Under the pieces are notes generated by a model. That model did no database searches, was not told the origin of the DNA, and saw nothing but the letters and a program-made list of their open reading frames with translations. DNA of 64,000 bases from Opisthorchis felineus (Eukaryota > Platyhelminthes > Trematoda > Opisthorchiida > Opisthorchiidae): assembly GCA_004794785.1 (NCBI GenBank), contig SJOL01007385.1, positions 114,739 through 178,738 on the forward strand, read 5' to 3'. Position numbers and translations under genes: made by a program. Below, one piece after another: positions 12,440 through 23,300 of this stretch. How positions within the stretch are numbered: position 1 is the stretch's first letter; each line of letters begins with the position of its first letter.

Positions 12440-13604
12440 AATTCAGCAAGAAGCATGCAAATCCACCATCTTCGAAAAACCACCAAAGCTGAAGAGTACC
12501 GATCTGAGCTAGCCCAACAACTCTCCACAGTAAACCAATATTGCACTGGTGGTGAACATGCGGATGAAGCGTTGCAAAATATGAAAGGAGCTATGTTAGC
12601 GGCGTTCAGGGCTGTTTGTCCGACTTCTCCGGTTTGACCACAAGACCACTGGATGTCGTCGAAATCGCCATCCATGATTGATGCCAGGAAATCCATATCA
12701 GCAGACAACAAGTACGACAGTGCCCACGAAACCCTCAAACGCCAAATAGTGAAGAGTCTAAGGGAAGACATCGAAAGCTCGAAAGATAGAGAAAGCTTTC
12801 GCTGCCGTTCCCTATGCCAACTGGTCAACTGGTCCTAGGAAACCAGCGGTCAGTGAAATGATAAGCTAAAACGCGGCTCATTAATTCATTCGTAAAAACG
12901 TTGACTTGAAAGACGGGCCGAACAGTTCGAAGAACAGTTGAACTGGCCACCTGCAACCCAGCCTGTGGAGAAAATGCATACGGGCGAATTGAATGTTAAC
13001 CTTAAACGCCCGTCGCAAGAAGAAATAAAGCATTACATGCCGGCACTGAAACGTCATAAGGCATCAGGACCGGACGGTATGTATCCAGCCCTCTTCAAAG
13101 AAGGCGCAGTATCGCTGGTGACCCATCTGACAAAGCTTATTGATGCTATTTCGAAAGATGAGGATGTGCTTGCCGAATGGGGCATGATGACAGTCATTCC
13201 TATCCATTCTGGAACAGCGACACTGCTTCAAGCAACCAACAATCGTTGTGTTCCTTAATTTGAAAGCTGCCTTTGACCCTGTGGACCGTCAGGCACAATG
13301 ACAGTGTCTGTGGAGCAAAAGGGTCTCCCATAAATTCTTGGCTCTCCTTAAGACACTGTGCGCCAACTTCCCCGGACGTGTGGTCTACGGGAAGCTCTCG
13401 CCTCAGCCCGCCACCCCAAGTGGTGTCAGACAAGGCTGTGCTCCCTCACCTTTTCTCTTCACCTTCGTCACTGATAAATTATGGGAGACTCACTATGAGC
13501 CTCTAACGCTTACGTGGTCAAAGTTCTCCCGGCGCGTCCGCTCACAGATATCGAGTACGCAGACAACCTAGCTCTTCTGGGATCTGACGTTTGCCATCAT
13601 TTAC
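12440..13604 (+). mobile_element. RTE-like LINE fragment A
   Basis: A 5'- and 3'-truncated RTE-like copy. In order: a linker (12455-12838), a block with KRHKASGPDGMYPALFKEG (about 13050-13105), WGMMTVIPI, then after frameshifts SGVRQGCAPSPFLF (about 13418-13460) and IEYADNLALLG (about 13551-13583) corresponding to the YADD box, here YADN. Multiple stops and frame changes make it a pseudogene. It ends abruptly just past the YADD box, where endonuclease-end sequence of another copy begins. Confidence 0.8.
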
Positions 13605-15735
13605 TGATGGTGCGAATCAGTAACGGACTGCCGGTCGTTTTGGAACACATGTGGATTCTGACCATGGGCTTGTCCGGAGTCACTTCTCCCTTCGTTTTCC
13701 CGGTCCGTGTAAAGTGCGGAAAAGTCGCCTGGCAACTGAAGGACTGGTAGGTCCGGATGTTCGATTAATTTTTCAGAATCATCTAGAGTCTCTACCAAAT
13801 GCTCCACCAGATGTGACTTCATACTGGGACAAGATCGCCACCTCTTTGAACAGTGTTGAGAGTTTTGGTTGTGGTACGCCGCTACCAGGCTCACTCAAGC
13901 ACCGAATATCAGACTGAACAGTGGCACTGTTTGAATCTCGGAGAAATATCCCAGTCGGCCCGGAACATAACTAGACACGACGAATTATCGGACGTCAAGT
14001 GAAAGTGAGCGTTCGAACCGACCGTGAAATCCGGTGGACACAGAAAGCCAACAAAATGGAAGAGGCCTAGAAAGCCGGTAATGCCCGAAGATTATTTCAG
14101 TTGGTCCGCTCGACCGGCCCCCGGAAACCTGGTAGCGAGACCATCAAGGATCAGAATGGAGTGACTATGTTGAACAAAGAACAGCACCTCGGCCGGTGGG
14201 CCGAATACTTCGAACAACAGTTATCGTGGCCGCCAGCTGCCACTCATCTGGAGCCCTCAGTTGACGTAGAACCCTGAACAGTGAACGTCGAATCCCCCAC
14301 GGCCTCGGAGGTTGATGACTGAGTATGTGCTCTCAAGTGCCACCGAGCTTTTGGTCCGGATGACCTCCCACCCGCATTGGTCAAAGACGGGAGTGAAATC
14401 CTCAGTCAGCGCTTGTCTGATCTGTTTGCCTGCATTTGGGAGAAGGAGATTGTCCCAGACAACTGGGGAGAGTCGATGATGGTGTCCTTTTTCAAAAAAG
14501 GGGTTCGTAGTGAGTGGTAATCAGAGGGGAATCAGCTTGACCCCTGTCGTAACGAGACTGTTCGCATCACTTGTGCTTCGTCACCTTACGGTGGTTCGTG
14601 AAACACTGGTTCGTGAGCAGCAAACGGGATTCCGGCCTGGTAGGGGTTGCGTTGGCCGAATCTTCACACTTTGTCAGGTGCTAGAACAACGTCATGTAAA
14701 CAAACGACCCACAATTTTAGTATTCCCGGATTTTCAACGCCCATTTGAATCAGTTGACCTGCCTGTTCCCCTTAACAAGCTTGCTTAGCAAGGACTGTCC
14801 TGGAAGTTTCTGGACATAATAAGTCTTCCAGGAGTGTGAGACTACAGGGAGAGATCTCAAAAGCTTACTTACACATGGCGTTCACCAAAGATGCCCACTC
14901 TCCACTCCCGTTCAATTTTGTGACCGACGACCTGGTGAGGCGAAAGCTGGAAGGTTTTCAAAACCCCGGTATTCAAATGGCTGCTGGCAGAACGTAGTCA
15001 ATCTGTGGTAAGCAGTCGATATCGTTTTCTTTTTCAATGAGGAGAGGGAGCAGGAGGTTTTGGATGAACCGACCAGATTCATACCGTCCTTTGGCATGCG
15101 CTTTCCACGCACACAGTTCAAGGTCATGCTGCCGAACATGCAATAACGTAACACGTCTCTTAAAATCTGGGGAGAGGCGCTGGAGTTTGTGGATCGTTTT
15201 ACGCATCTTGGAAAGTGTAGAAGATCTGTTTGTTTTTAAGTGCTAATTTGGTGCGGCTCCGGTGGTAAAGCGGCGTATCACTGTATCTGAAGGAACTTAT
15301 GCATCAGGCTACAGTACAGTCTGTTTTGCTCCACAACTGTGAGAACTGGCTTATTCGAGCTGCGGAACTGAGACGTCTCGACAACCGTTGTCTCAGAACC
15401 ATAGCCCGTCTAGGCTGGTGTCGGCGGATCCGTAACGAGGTAATTAGAAAGCGAGTTTTTGGTTTTCCAACGGGACTTCCAGCGAAGAATGCACATAGCA
15501 CCAGGATCTGCATTGGTTAGGCTATTTCTTGCATTTGACGAAGAGAGTGCTGTTTTCCATTCCCAATTCAGAATGCCGGAAGCAGAGTGGTGGATATCAC
15601 TTGACCTGGCGGAGGAGTATGGAACAGATTGCGAAGAGTCCGGATGCTGTCCGTGCGACTCGACCTCCAGGATTGTGATCGCGTGATCACCACTGCGCCT
15701 GGTTGGGGGCGCTGCAAGAAATGGCTGCTGGTCGA
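13605..15735 (+). mobile_element. RTE-like LINE fragment B
   Basis: This starts with the end of an endonuclease domain (a SDHALV-type box decayed to DHGLVRSHFSLRFPGP, about 13655-13702), then the linker, a GFRPGRGC block (about 14629-14652), a decayed RT core, and the C-terminal block LLHNCENWLIRAAELRRLDN with CLRTIARLGWCRRIRNE (about 15326-15440). The decayed 3' end runs to about 15735. Many stops and frame changes are present. The abutment to fragment A, with the domain order running backwards at the join (RT box followed by endonuclease end), shows two separate insertions. Confidence 0.8.
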
Positions 15736-15740
15736 TGTGA

Positions 15741-15947
15741 GCTCGAGATCGGTCAGTGGTTAAGGCCTGGAATTACTGACCAAAAGGTTTGTGGTTGGAA
15801 CGCAACCTCAATATCTCGACTGTTCCTGTTTAGGCATGGGCAACCTGGCAGTGTCTAAGCCCTCGCGGTTTCTTCGCGTGGACTGGCAGCTGTGCACCGA
15901 AATAGTGGTACAGGTGAAGGATTATTATTAGTATTACTATTATTAGT
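15741..15947 (+). repeat. tRNA-derived SINE, copy 1
   Basis: The tRNA-like head contains a TCAGTGGTTAAG box resembling an A box and a degenerate B box (GTGGTTGGAACG). The body has GGGCAACCTGGCAGTGTCTAAGCCCTCG, and the unit ends in a (ATT)n-like tail. It is diverged from the copies at 18329 and 45499. It lies directly at the 3' end of RTE fragment B, consistent with insertion into or next to that element. Confidence 0.75.
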
Positions 15948-16859
15948 TGATCGACGTCAACGGTATAGTTGTCACTTTCTATCCAAATGTCTGAATGAGT
16001 GTTTAGAGGTGTGTTAGGCGGAATTCTACACGGATCCCGCTTTACCGCTCGCAGTCAGGTGCTGCTACGGCCGAGAAGCCTACCCCGCGCAAGATTGGCC
16101 AAAATTTCGGGACGCGTGCCGCCCCAGCATCAAGCCGAGATGTGATTGGTCGAAAACCTGGACCCAAAAGCCAATCATGACGCAGTATTGCCGGTTGCCA
16201 ATGCCGCATCCAGAAGGCGTCAGAATTTCCAGGATGTTTTCGACGCTTACACTATATATATGAAGCGCTGTACAAATGTTCTTGACTTCGTTTCGGGGCT
16301 TAATATACCTCGTGCATCTTTGGTGGTTGTTTTTGACGTGAGCGCTAGCTTGGGAGGCACAGACCGAGAACTAAGCTGAGGAAAATAACGTTACTACAAG
16401 GTGTAGACAGTTCCTAGTGATATTGCTATTCTAGCACAAATTCCCTTTCCCCTCTGCTTTTATTCTTTTCTTTACAATAAATCTTTCAAATAAATTATGG
16501 TTTTACGGCAGCAAAGCCTCAGTGTTTGGGGACTAATGTGCTGTAGGTGTTGATGACGATGATGTTTCCCGGGAGTATCGAAGTTCATGTAGGCAGACTT
16601 GGCGTTACTGAGGGTCAGTTCCATGGTCAACATGGTCAACTCAACACGCATGGACGTCGGTGAACGCCTGCTGATCACGGAGTACCTCTGTGCACCACGA
16701 TCTTCCAAGACTGCTTGGCCACTCAGTGCCGGCGACATGCGAGCCAAACCTCGATATAGACAGAAGAGTTTGCAACTGGCTATAGGTCCAGTCCAGTTCG
16801 GTTTTTCAGCTCACAAACCGTGCACCGAAGCGCAATGCTTCCAGATGCTGCAGCTTCGT

Positions 16860-18130
16860 TCACCGAGGATAAGGAGAATAAGGGAACGAGAGCCACGCGT
16901 TGGAGGCAACGGTCAAATCCTTGCATTGACGATAAATGGATCTGTTTGTCCAGTATGATAAGAAGTTGGAGTTACACAGCAAATGTGATGGTTTTGATGC
17001 AAGATCGCCATTGGTGAGTGACAAAGCCGTATCTGTGAGGGCCACTAACCAGTCTTTTCCAGCGGTCACCATCTGGTCAGACGGACTATGTTGAACAGTA
17101 GTGGCTTTTGTGCTTCTTTGCAAGGTCATGCACTGGCTTTCTCTGAATCGTCTCCATTCGAAGCACGGCTGGGTGAAGTTCTGTCTACGAAACACATGGT
17201 CCTCGGGCGCATGAAGTGCATGACCTAACCAGCGTAACCTGTGGAGTGATCACCTGATATATCGAGGCAGATTTGACCATCTCTAAAACCCGCTGGCGTA
17301 CATCAGCTTTACTGACTTGATGTTCCCAGCAAACCTGCGGAACGCCTCGGTGACACCTATGGCCAAACACAGAGTCTCCAAAGATCGTCCGCACCCAACA
17401 GCCACGTCTGTGATCCGTAAAGTAGAAGAAATTTGATTGCGATATTGTACACTCTACCCTTGATAGTGAAGCTGACGTCACTTCTGCGCCACAAATGTTG
17501 GAGGTTGGCAAACACCTCCCTGGCCTTCCCAATTCGGGGAGCGATTTCGTTTTTCGCTAGTCCTCTGAGACTAATGGAGTTGCCCAGATAGACGAACGTA
17601 TCGACCACATCGATTGTTTCCTTTACCGGCATGAGATTTGAGTTTGACCCCACCATTGCAGTAGCACGTGTGCAGAGCGCATATCGAACTGTGGCACAGT
17701 TATTTACGTTATTTAAAATGGTTGACATTTCATGTGAGGAGAGTAATATCGTCAGCGTACTCAATTTCTGTGAGCGAACACTCCGGTAGTATTTTCTTAC
17801 CCGAGGTTTCAAGCCTGGAGAAGGAAATCAATAGTGAATTTAAGGAGAAAGGGGAACAGAAGACATCCTTGCCTGACACTACTAGATGTGGTGAACTCAG
17901 GAGAGAATTTGGTGTAGACGTGCACGCGCCCACAGGAGGGATTTGGAAGGGTTATTCTTCATTCCCAGACCCTGTCACAGTTTCCGACGACCAACGGAGT
18001 CAAAAGCATTTTTGAGGTCTGGAAAGACTATGTTTGTTGGCCGCCGGACGGGGCGACGCAGCTCTGGCACTTGTCGCAAAGTGAAAATATGGTCGATGCA
18101 ACCCCGGCCAAGGCGGATCCCATCTTTATT
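16860..18130 (-). mobile_element. RTE-like LINE fragment C
   Basis: Read on the minus strand from 18130 downwards: a block equivalent to GFRPGRGC and a palm block, then IEYADDITLLT (about 17730-17765) with an intact YADD box, then TFVYLGNSIS, FANLQHLWRRSD, IKGRVYNIAIKFLLLYGSQTW (about 17400-17600) and a decayed 3' end (about 16860-17200). The stretch 17357-17812 remains open for 151 codons, but other parts need frame changes. It is 5'-truncated. Confidence 0.85.
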
Positions 18131-18328
18131 GTGAATCTAGCTCCCAATGATGGATCAACCTGCATAGGATAATACCAGAGAGCATCTTGGAAGCTAAGGC
18201 AATTAGACTGATGCTCCGCTGGTTTTCACACGAGGTTCTTGCACCCCCTTTGAATATGAGAATCACCGTCCAGGTGCTCCACTGTGTCGGTATTCTTTCC
18301 GCATTACGAATACAGTATCAGCTTTAAA

Positions 18329-18522
18329 GGGGGTGAGATGGCTCAGTGGTTCGAGCGCGAATTTGCTGACCGGAAGGTCCGTGGTTCGAACCCGACCTCT
18401 GCCTCTCGACTTCCCCTGTCTAAGCTTGGGCAACTTGGCAGTATCTCAGCCCTCGTTCTTCCTTTGGGTGGTACGGCAGTTAGACACCAACAGGGCGTTA
18501 CAGCTGAACGACTACTACTCAT
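18329..18522 (+). repeat. tRNA-derived SINE, copy 2
   Basis: A well preserved copy. Near the start is GGCTCAGTGGTTCGAGCG (A-box region) and about 35 bases further on GGTTCGAACCC, a textbook RNA polymerase III B box. The body contains CTTGGGCAACTTGGCAGT and the end an ACTACTACT tail. About 190 bases long. Frames translated through it are meaningless. Confidence 0.85.
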
Positions 18523-19258
18523 CTTTAGACCTGATTACTCCTGAAAGACCATCTATCAATAAAGATCACTACCTGATTACGCTTTATAGACTAATTAATG
18601 TGACTTTTTGATGGTCCGTCTCTTCCAAAAGTGGTGGTTCCAGCAGTGGGCAGGCAAATTTTAATTCAACCTCTGGATGTCGCTATAATACCGAAATTCG
18701 CATTATAGTATCGTCTAGTGGTGCCACACCACGCACATCACTTACATCACCCGGCAAACATCTAATATAATTATGTAGACTTAACATGGCTTTAGGCAGC
18801 CTCGACGGTAGGGTTGTCCGGCCCTAGAGGGAGCGTCCACAGTGGAATGCAGAGGTTTACTTTGAGTTCGTGCATAAGTTTGGACTCACGCGAGGGCCTA
18901 TGATGCATTTCTAGTTTACGGTGGTGGTTTTCTAACGGAGTTTTTCTAACTCCTATATTGCGGCAGCATAGATGGACGATAAAGGTGGCCTTCATAAAGG
19001 GATGTTTGTACTATTGCTGGCCCGATAAATGAGGGTCACCATCAGTGTACCAATGTATTGGTGCCAAAATCATTATTCACTCGCACGCTGGACAGAGAAT
19101 GCCCCCCCCCCCGTGTGAGACTGCCTTTAACTAAGACTGGTCGGGCTGTTCCCTGTGAGTGATCTTTGTTCGCAAGGAATGCTTACCGCTCGAATGATCG
19201 AATCTACCGTTCCATAGTAAAAGCTTTGTCCTTCACCTTTCGGTATTCTAGTTTATCA

Positions 19259-19440
19259 ACTCGAGATAGATCAGTCGTTAAAGCGCCAACTTACGGACAG
19301 AAAGGTCCTTGTTTCGAACCCAACCTGGGCATCTCAACTACTCCTGTCTAGATTGAGCAGCCTGGCTGTATCTCATCCTTCGTGCCTCCTTCCGTTGGCA
19401 TGGCAGCTAGGCACCGAAAGGGTGCTATAGCTGAACGTGT
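19259..19440 (+). repeat. tRNA-derived SINE, copy 3
   Basis: Same order of blocks as copies 2 and 6: GATCAGTCGTTAAAGCGCC head, TTTCGAACCC B box, AGCAGCCTGGCTGT body, and GCACCGAAAGGGTGCTATAGC before the end. More diverged in the head. It lies about 300 bases upstream of the COQ8 start codon, so it may sit in or near the promoter or 5' UTR. Confidence 0.8.
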
Positions 19441-19733
19441 TCTAGTTCATCCACCCTTCATGCAAGTCAGGTGTTATGCATAATTATTTGCTTACTGGCT
19501 TTTGATGTTTTCTCGGGTGATTTGCGAAGACCTGACATGACGGAGTCGGTAGTCTCACATCAATGGGTGATATTGTTTTTTATATAGCATTCAGTTTAAC
19601 TCAGGAGCCTGTGACTCAGTTTCGGTTTGACATCATCGACGACTGTACCATTGTATTTCGGGATCGTTTGGCCTCATTGTGAGGATCCTGAAGCTTGCTG
19701 AACCGTCGCCAAATTTATCTGGCATAATAACTC

Positions 19734-20319
19734 ATGCAGAACCGTCTCCGCGACGCATCAGGGGTCTTTGGAGGACTCAGGATGATTCTGCGTGCTTCCG
19801 TCAAGGATCAGGTGAATGATACAGCTTATTATTGGCAGCACTCCACTGTTCGTGAGAGTTTACGCGAGCTTGGTTCCAGCCAGTTCACAATATCTCCTTC
19901 TGACGTATATAAGCTATGTGTCTATTTGTTGGACAGAGCTGAGCTTATGGGCAAACAGAATGTGATCCTTTTACGAAGACTACTGCAGTCATCTCGTTCC
20001 TCCTCCGGATGCATTCCTGGCCATGACATGCCAGTCTACAATCAAGCATCATCCGGGAAAACAGAATTTGATGAGTTTTCTGCAACCCCACCCTTATCCG
20101 TTGATCCCAACTTAGACAAATTTACTATGTCAAGCACAGTGAGAAATCCTACAGCTATGATTCCCACTCCGCATCCTATGAGTGAAACCATCGAAACACT
20201 CACGGCCTCCCGGGTAACCTGTCACTTTTGCGCAACTAAACTTCCATTTCAGCAACTGAGTTCGGCCAAAGAGCGGCGTGTCCCCTCTTCTCGTATTGGT
20301 CGGATTGCTGGATTCGGAA
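19734..20319 (+). CDS. COQ8: COQ8 exon 1
   Basis: Residues 1-195, ending one base into codon 196 at a GTAAGC donor. It holds the variable N-terminal region, including one CxxC pair (residues 163-166), and at its end the first conserved block, [15 protein letters not shown], which precedes the KxGQ domain. The frame stays open past the donor only by chance. Exon 2 follows after 33 bases. Confidence 0.92.
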
Positions 20320-23300
20320 GTAAGCCACTGTGTTGGGTATACTACTTTTCAGATCTGGCTATCGGACTGAGTCTTGGCGCAGCCACCGAATGGACAAAGA
20401 GGAAAATCGGTTATGGTGGTATGTGTATATTGGTTGTTTGTGTTGAATGCTTACAGACTCACTCACTTCAGCTGGCGAGATCAACAACCCATTCCTTACG
20501 GATGCTAATCTAGAACGTATCGTGGATACTCTCTGTCGCATGCGCGGCGCCGCTCTCAAGCTCGGTCAAATGCTGAGCATTCAAGGTAAGACGCACAGTC
20601 AAATTGTCCCTGTGCTGTCTACACTAATTCCGCATGATCGGATGGTTTGCCTGTTTATTCCGAAAAGCCTCACAGGTTCTTTCGTTGATGTGCGTAACTG
20701 CCAACTACTGTTAGTTGAACTTGAACTAGCTTCCATGAAGTGGTTAAATGGAATTTATTCTATCGGATAAAGAACGTAGTAAGAGGAGCACTCGTGCTTC
20801 TTTCAAATGTTTGCCCCCGGCGTGTTCGCGGCCAATTACGTCGATAGCGCATGCAAATACCTTAATGTGGTTTGCATCTGGGAAACCGGACGGGTCTGCT
20901 CATGGTTGATGTATCCTTCACATGCAACTGATAACGCCGTTGCTTTACTGCTGGGCTTGGCGGTTTGTTTGCAAACTTTCTGCTACCGATCGAGGTGGCA
21001 TGGTCAGTTTACGGTAACTTAACGGTGCGTCGGTGTGTGCGCACTTATTTTCACTTACTTTAGGTCGTCTTTTGAGGTTGGGTATGGCCTTTGCTTTAAA
21101 CCGGCATCACTGCAAACGTAGTGATCCCTTGGAAAAATATCGTAGGAAGGCGGAAATGTGTTGCGCTAGGTGAACTGTCACTTTCAAATTGCGCATATCT
21201 AGAGGTTTTTTAGGGTTCCAGCAGACGATTCCGTTGCACGCAACAAGTGAAATAATAGGGTTGGGCCAGGGACTGATATTCGTTGTTTTTTGTGTGTGAC
21301 AAAGTCGGTTGACACTGCTCAAAACGTCGGACTACTGGGGCCCTTCGCCTCCACATGAAACATTCGGATCCAGCACAAGGTCACCTATAGGCCCACACTT
21401 TTCGCCAAAAGTTTACACAGGCCGTAAAACACGGGTATGTGCACGGACCTGGATTGTACTTTCATGCAATAATTTGATATCCTCTCTGGCTATGTCCTGT
21501 ACATGACTTCACTGAAGGTATTTTGTCATCTTGTCTCAACAAAAAAAGTGTGCTTTAAAAATGCAGTCTTTGGTACAAACCAAGATAGGATCATGACTGT
21601 CATCAGCAGCAGCAGCACCGTCTATGTCCCCCTTATTAAAAGGCTTAGTGTGAATAAATTAACATAGAGCCTTTAATAAAGAGGGCATAAGGGGCAAATG
21701 AAAGGGGTCAGTCATCAAGCGCTTTGTCACGTTATCGCCCCAATGCTCTTTTTCACTTTGGACCCCTATGACCATTTACCTTATCTCTACACTACGTAAT
21801 TGCAGAGCCTTCAAGTTACTTAGGCGTCTCTTGATTCACTCACCAGCCTGACAGTCTGGTATTACTGACACTGCAATTGATGTTGTTGGTGTAGCTACTG
21901 TTAAGTGAGTCTTCTGTGAGCCTTCTGGTTGTGGTACAAAAGTAGGTGATCTAGTGTTGGAAGTTGAAACGGTTGTTGGAAAAAGTGGAGGGACTGTTGA
22001 ACACCAGATATGCTTCTCTGGGGAAAGTTATGCTGAGGTTCACTTTCCTTGCTGGCCACAAAGTTGGCATGGATATGCACTCCGCCTTGAAATGTTATTC
22101 GGGGACGGTTGGCTGAGACAGTGTCCTCACTCGGTTGGTTTGGGCAATAAAACAGGGGAAAAGTACATCTAATGTGTGGAGGCAATACACAGTGACAAGC
22201 CTCAAGAAAAGAGTGAGGTAAATGTGTAAAGGTGCAAAGTATTAGTTTGGGACAGTGATGATGAGAAAACCACCTGAGAGTGGCTGTCTTCAAGTACTTT
22301 ATCATGAAAGATCTTGGAATACAACTCTCACTAATACTAGTGAGACAAAGAATACTGTCAGGAAGCTCACGTTCCTGAAAATGATCCCAGAATGCCCGAA
22401 ACTTACTGAGACCCTTGAACTCCAGCAAAATCGCAGTAGAGAAGCCGTCAAGCATCCGGACCAAGAAAGCCAGCTGCCGACTGGACGCTCAAACATCCAG
22501 TCAGCAACGGTCGACGATGATGAGTGTTCGGACATGTAATAGAAGCAACGTCAACCACTCACTCAAGCTTATCGGACAGCCTAGATTCAAGTTCAAATGT
22601 GCGCTTTAAATACCGCGATTCTGTTTGTAAGTTTTGCACTCGCTTGTTTGCAATAAAGCCGTTGTGTTCCTTGTTGGTGATTCTTTTTCCGACACTTAGG
22701 TACTGGAGCGGGGATTGCAGTTAGTTACAACAAATACTGTTATATTCACCGTAGAGCCTGTACTGAACGAGGAAGCGTTACATCTTAACACTTCAGGGCA
22801 GTGGGTACTCCTGAGACCGTCCTATAAATAAATTGTTTCCGGCCCGGTGATTAATCTAAGCTTTCGAATGTACAGCGAAAGACTTGTTCTAATAGTAGGT
22901 ACGTCGGGTTACTTCGGTCACCTAACTTCAGCTTTTTTTTACGATCGTTGCAATCTCCGGTTTACTTGGCTGTCCACAGTTGACATTATATGGTATTGAG
23001 GCTGAACTGGTTTCAAGTTTTCGAGTTTCGGCCGATGGGTTTAACAGTTGTTTAAAGTATTCCGCCCATCGGTTCATCGTGTCATCATGTTTGGTCCACG
23101 TAGCGAGTACTGTTGAGACCGAAGGCTTCCTGAAGCCACGCATGTGAGACGAAACGGTTTGCGGAAGTCACCTTATCTGATGCCATGTCCGACCAATATG
23201 AAATACAATCTCACCTGGCTGATCCAGTGGTCTTTCGCCGGAGCGTGTGTCGTGATAGGGCTACGGCTGCTCTCTTGGATAACGGTACTTTTTCCCCAGA

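Noticed and set aside
18284..18611. Open frames through the SINE at 18.3 kb (and likewise at 45.4-45.9 kb)
   Set aside because: They translate the tRNA-derived repeat; similar peptides at both places reflect the repeat and not a gene.
21901..22464. Minus-strand open frame of 187 codons in COQ8 intron 3
   Set aside because: Rich in His, Phe, Leu and Pro with no recognised motif and no splice context. A chance opening is more likely; kept only as part of the intron description.
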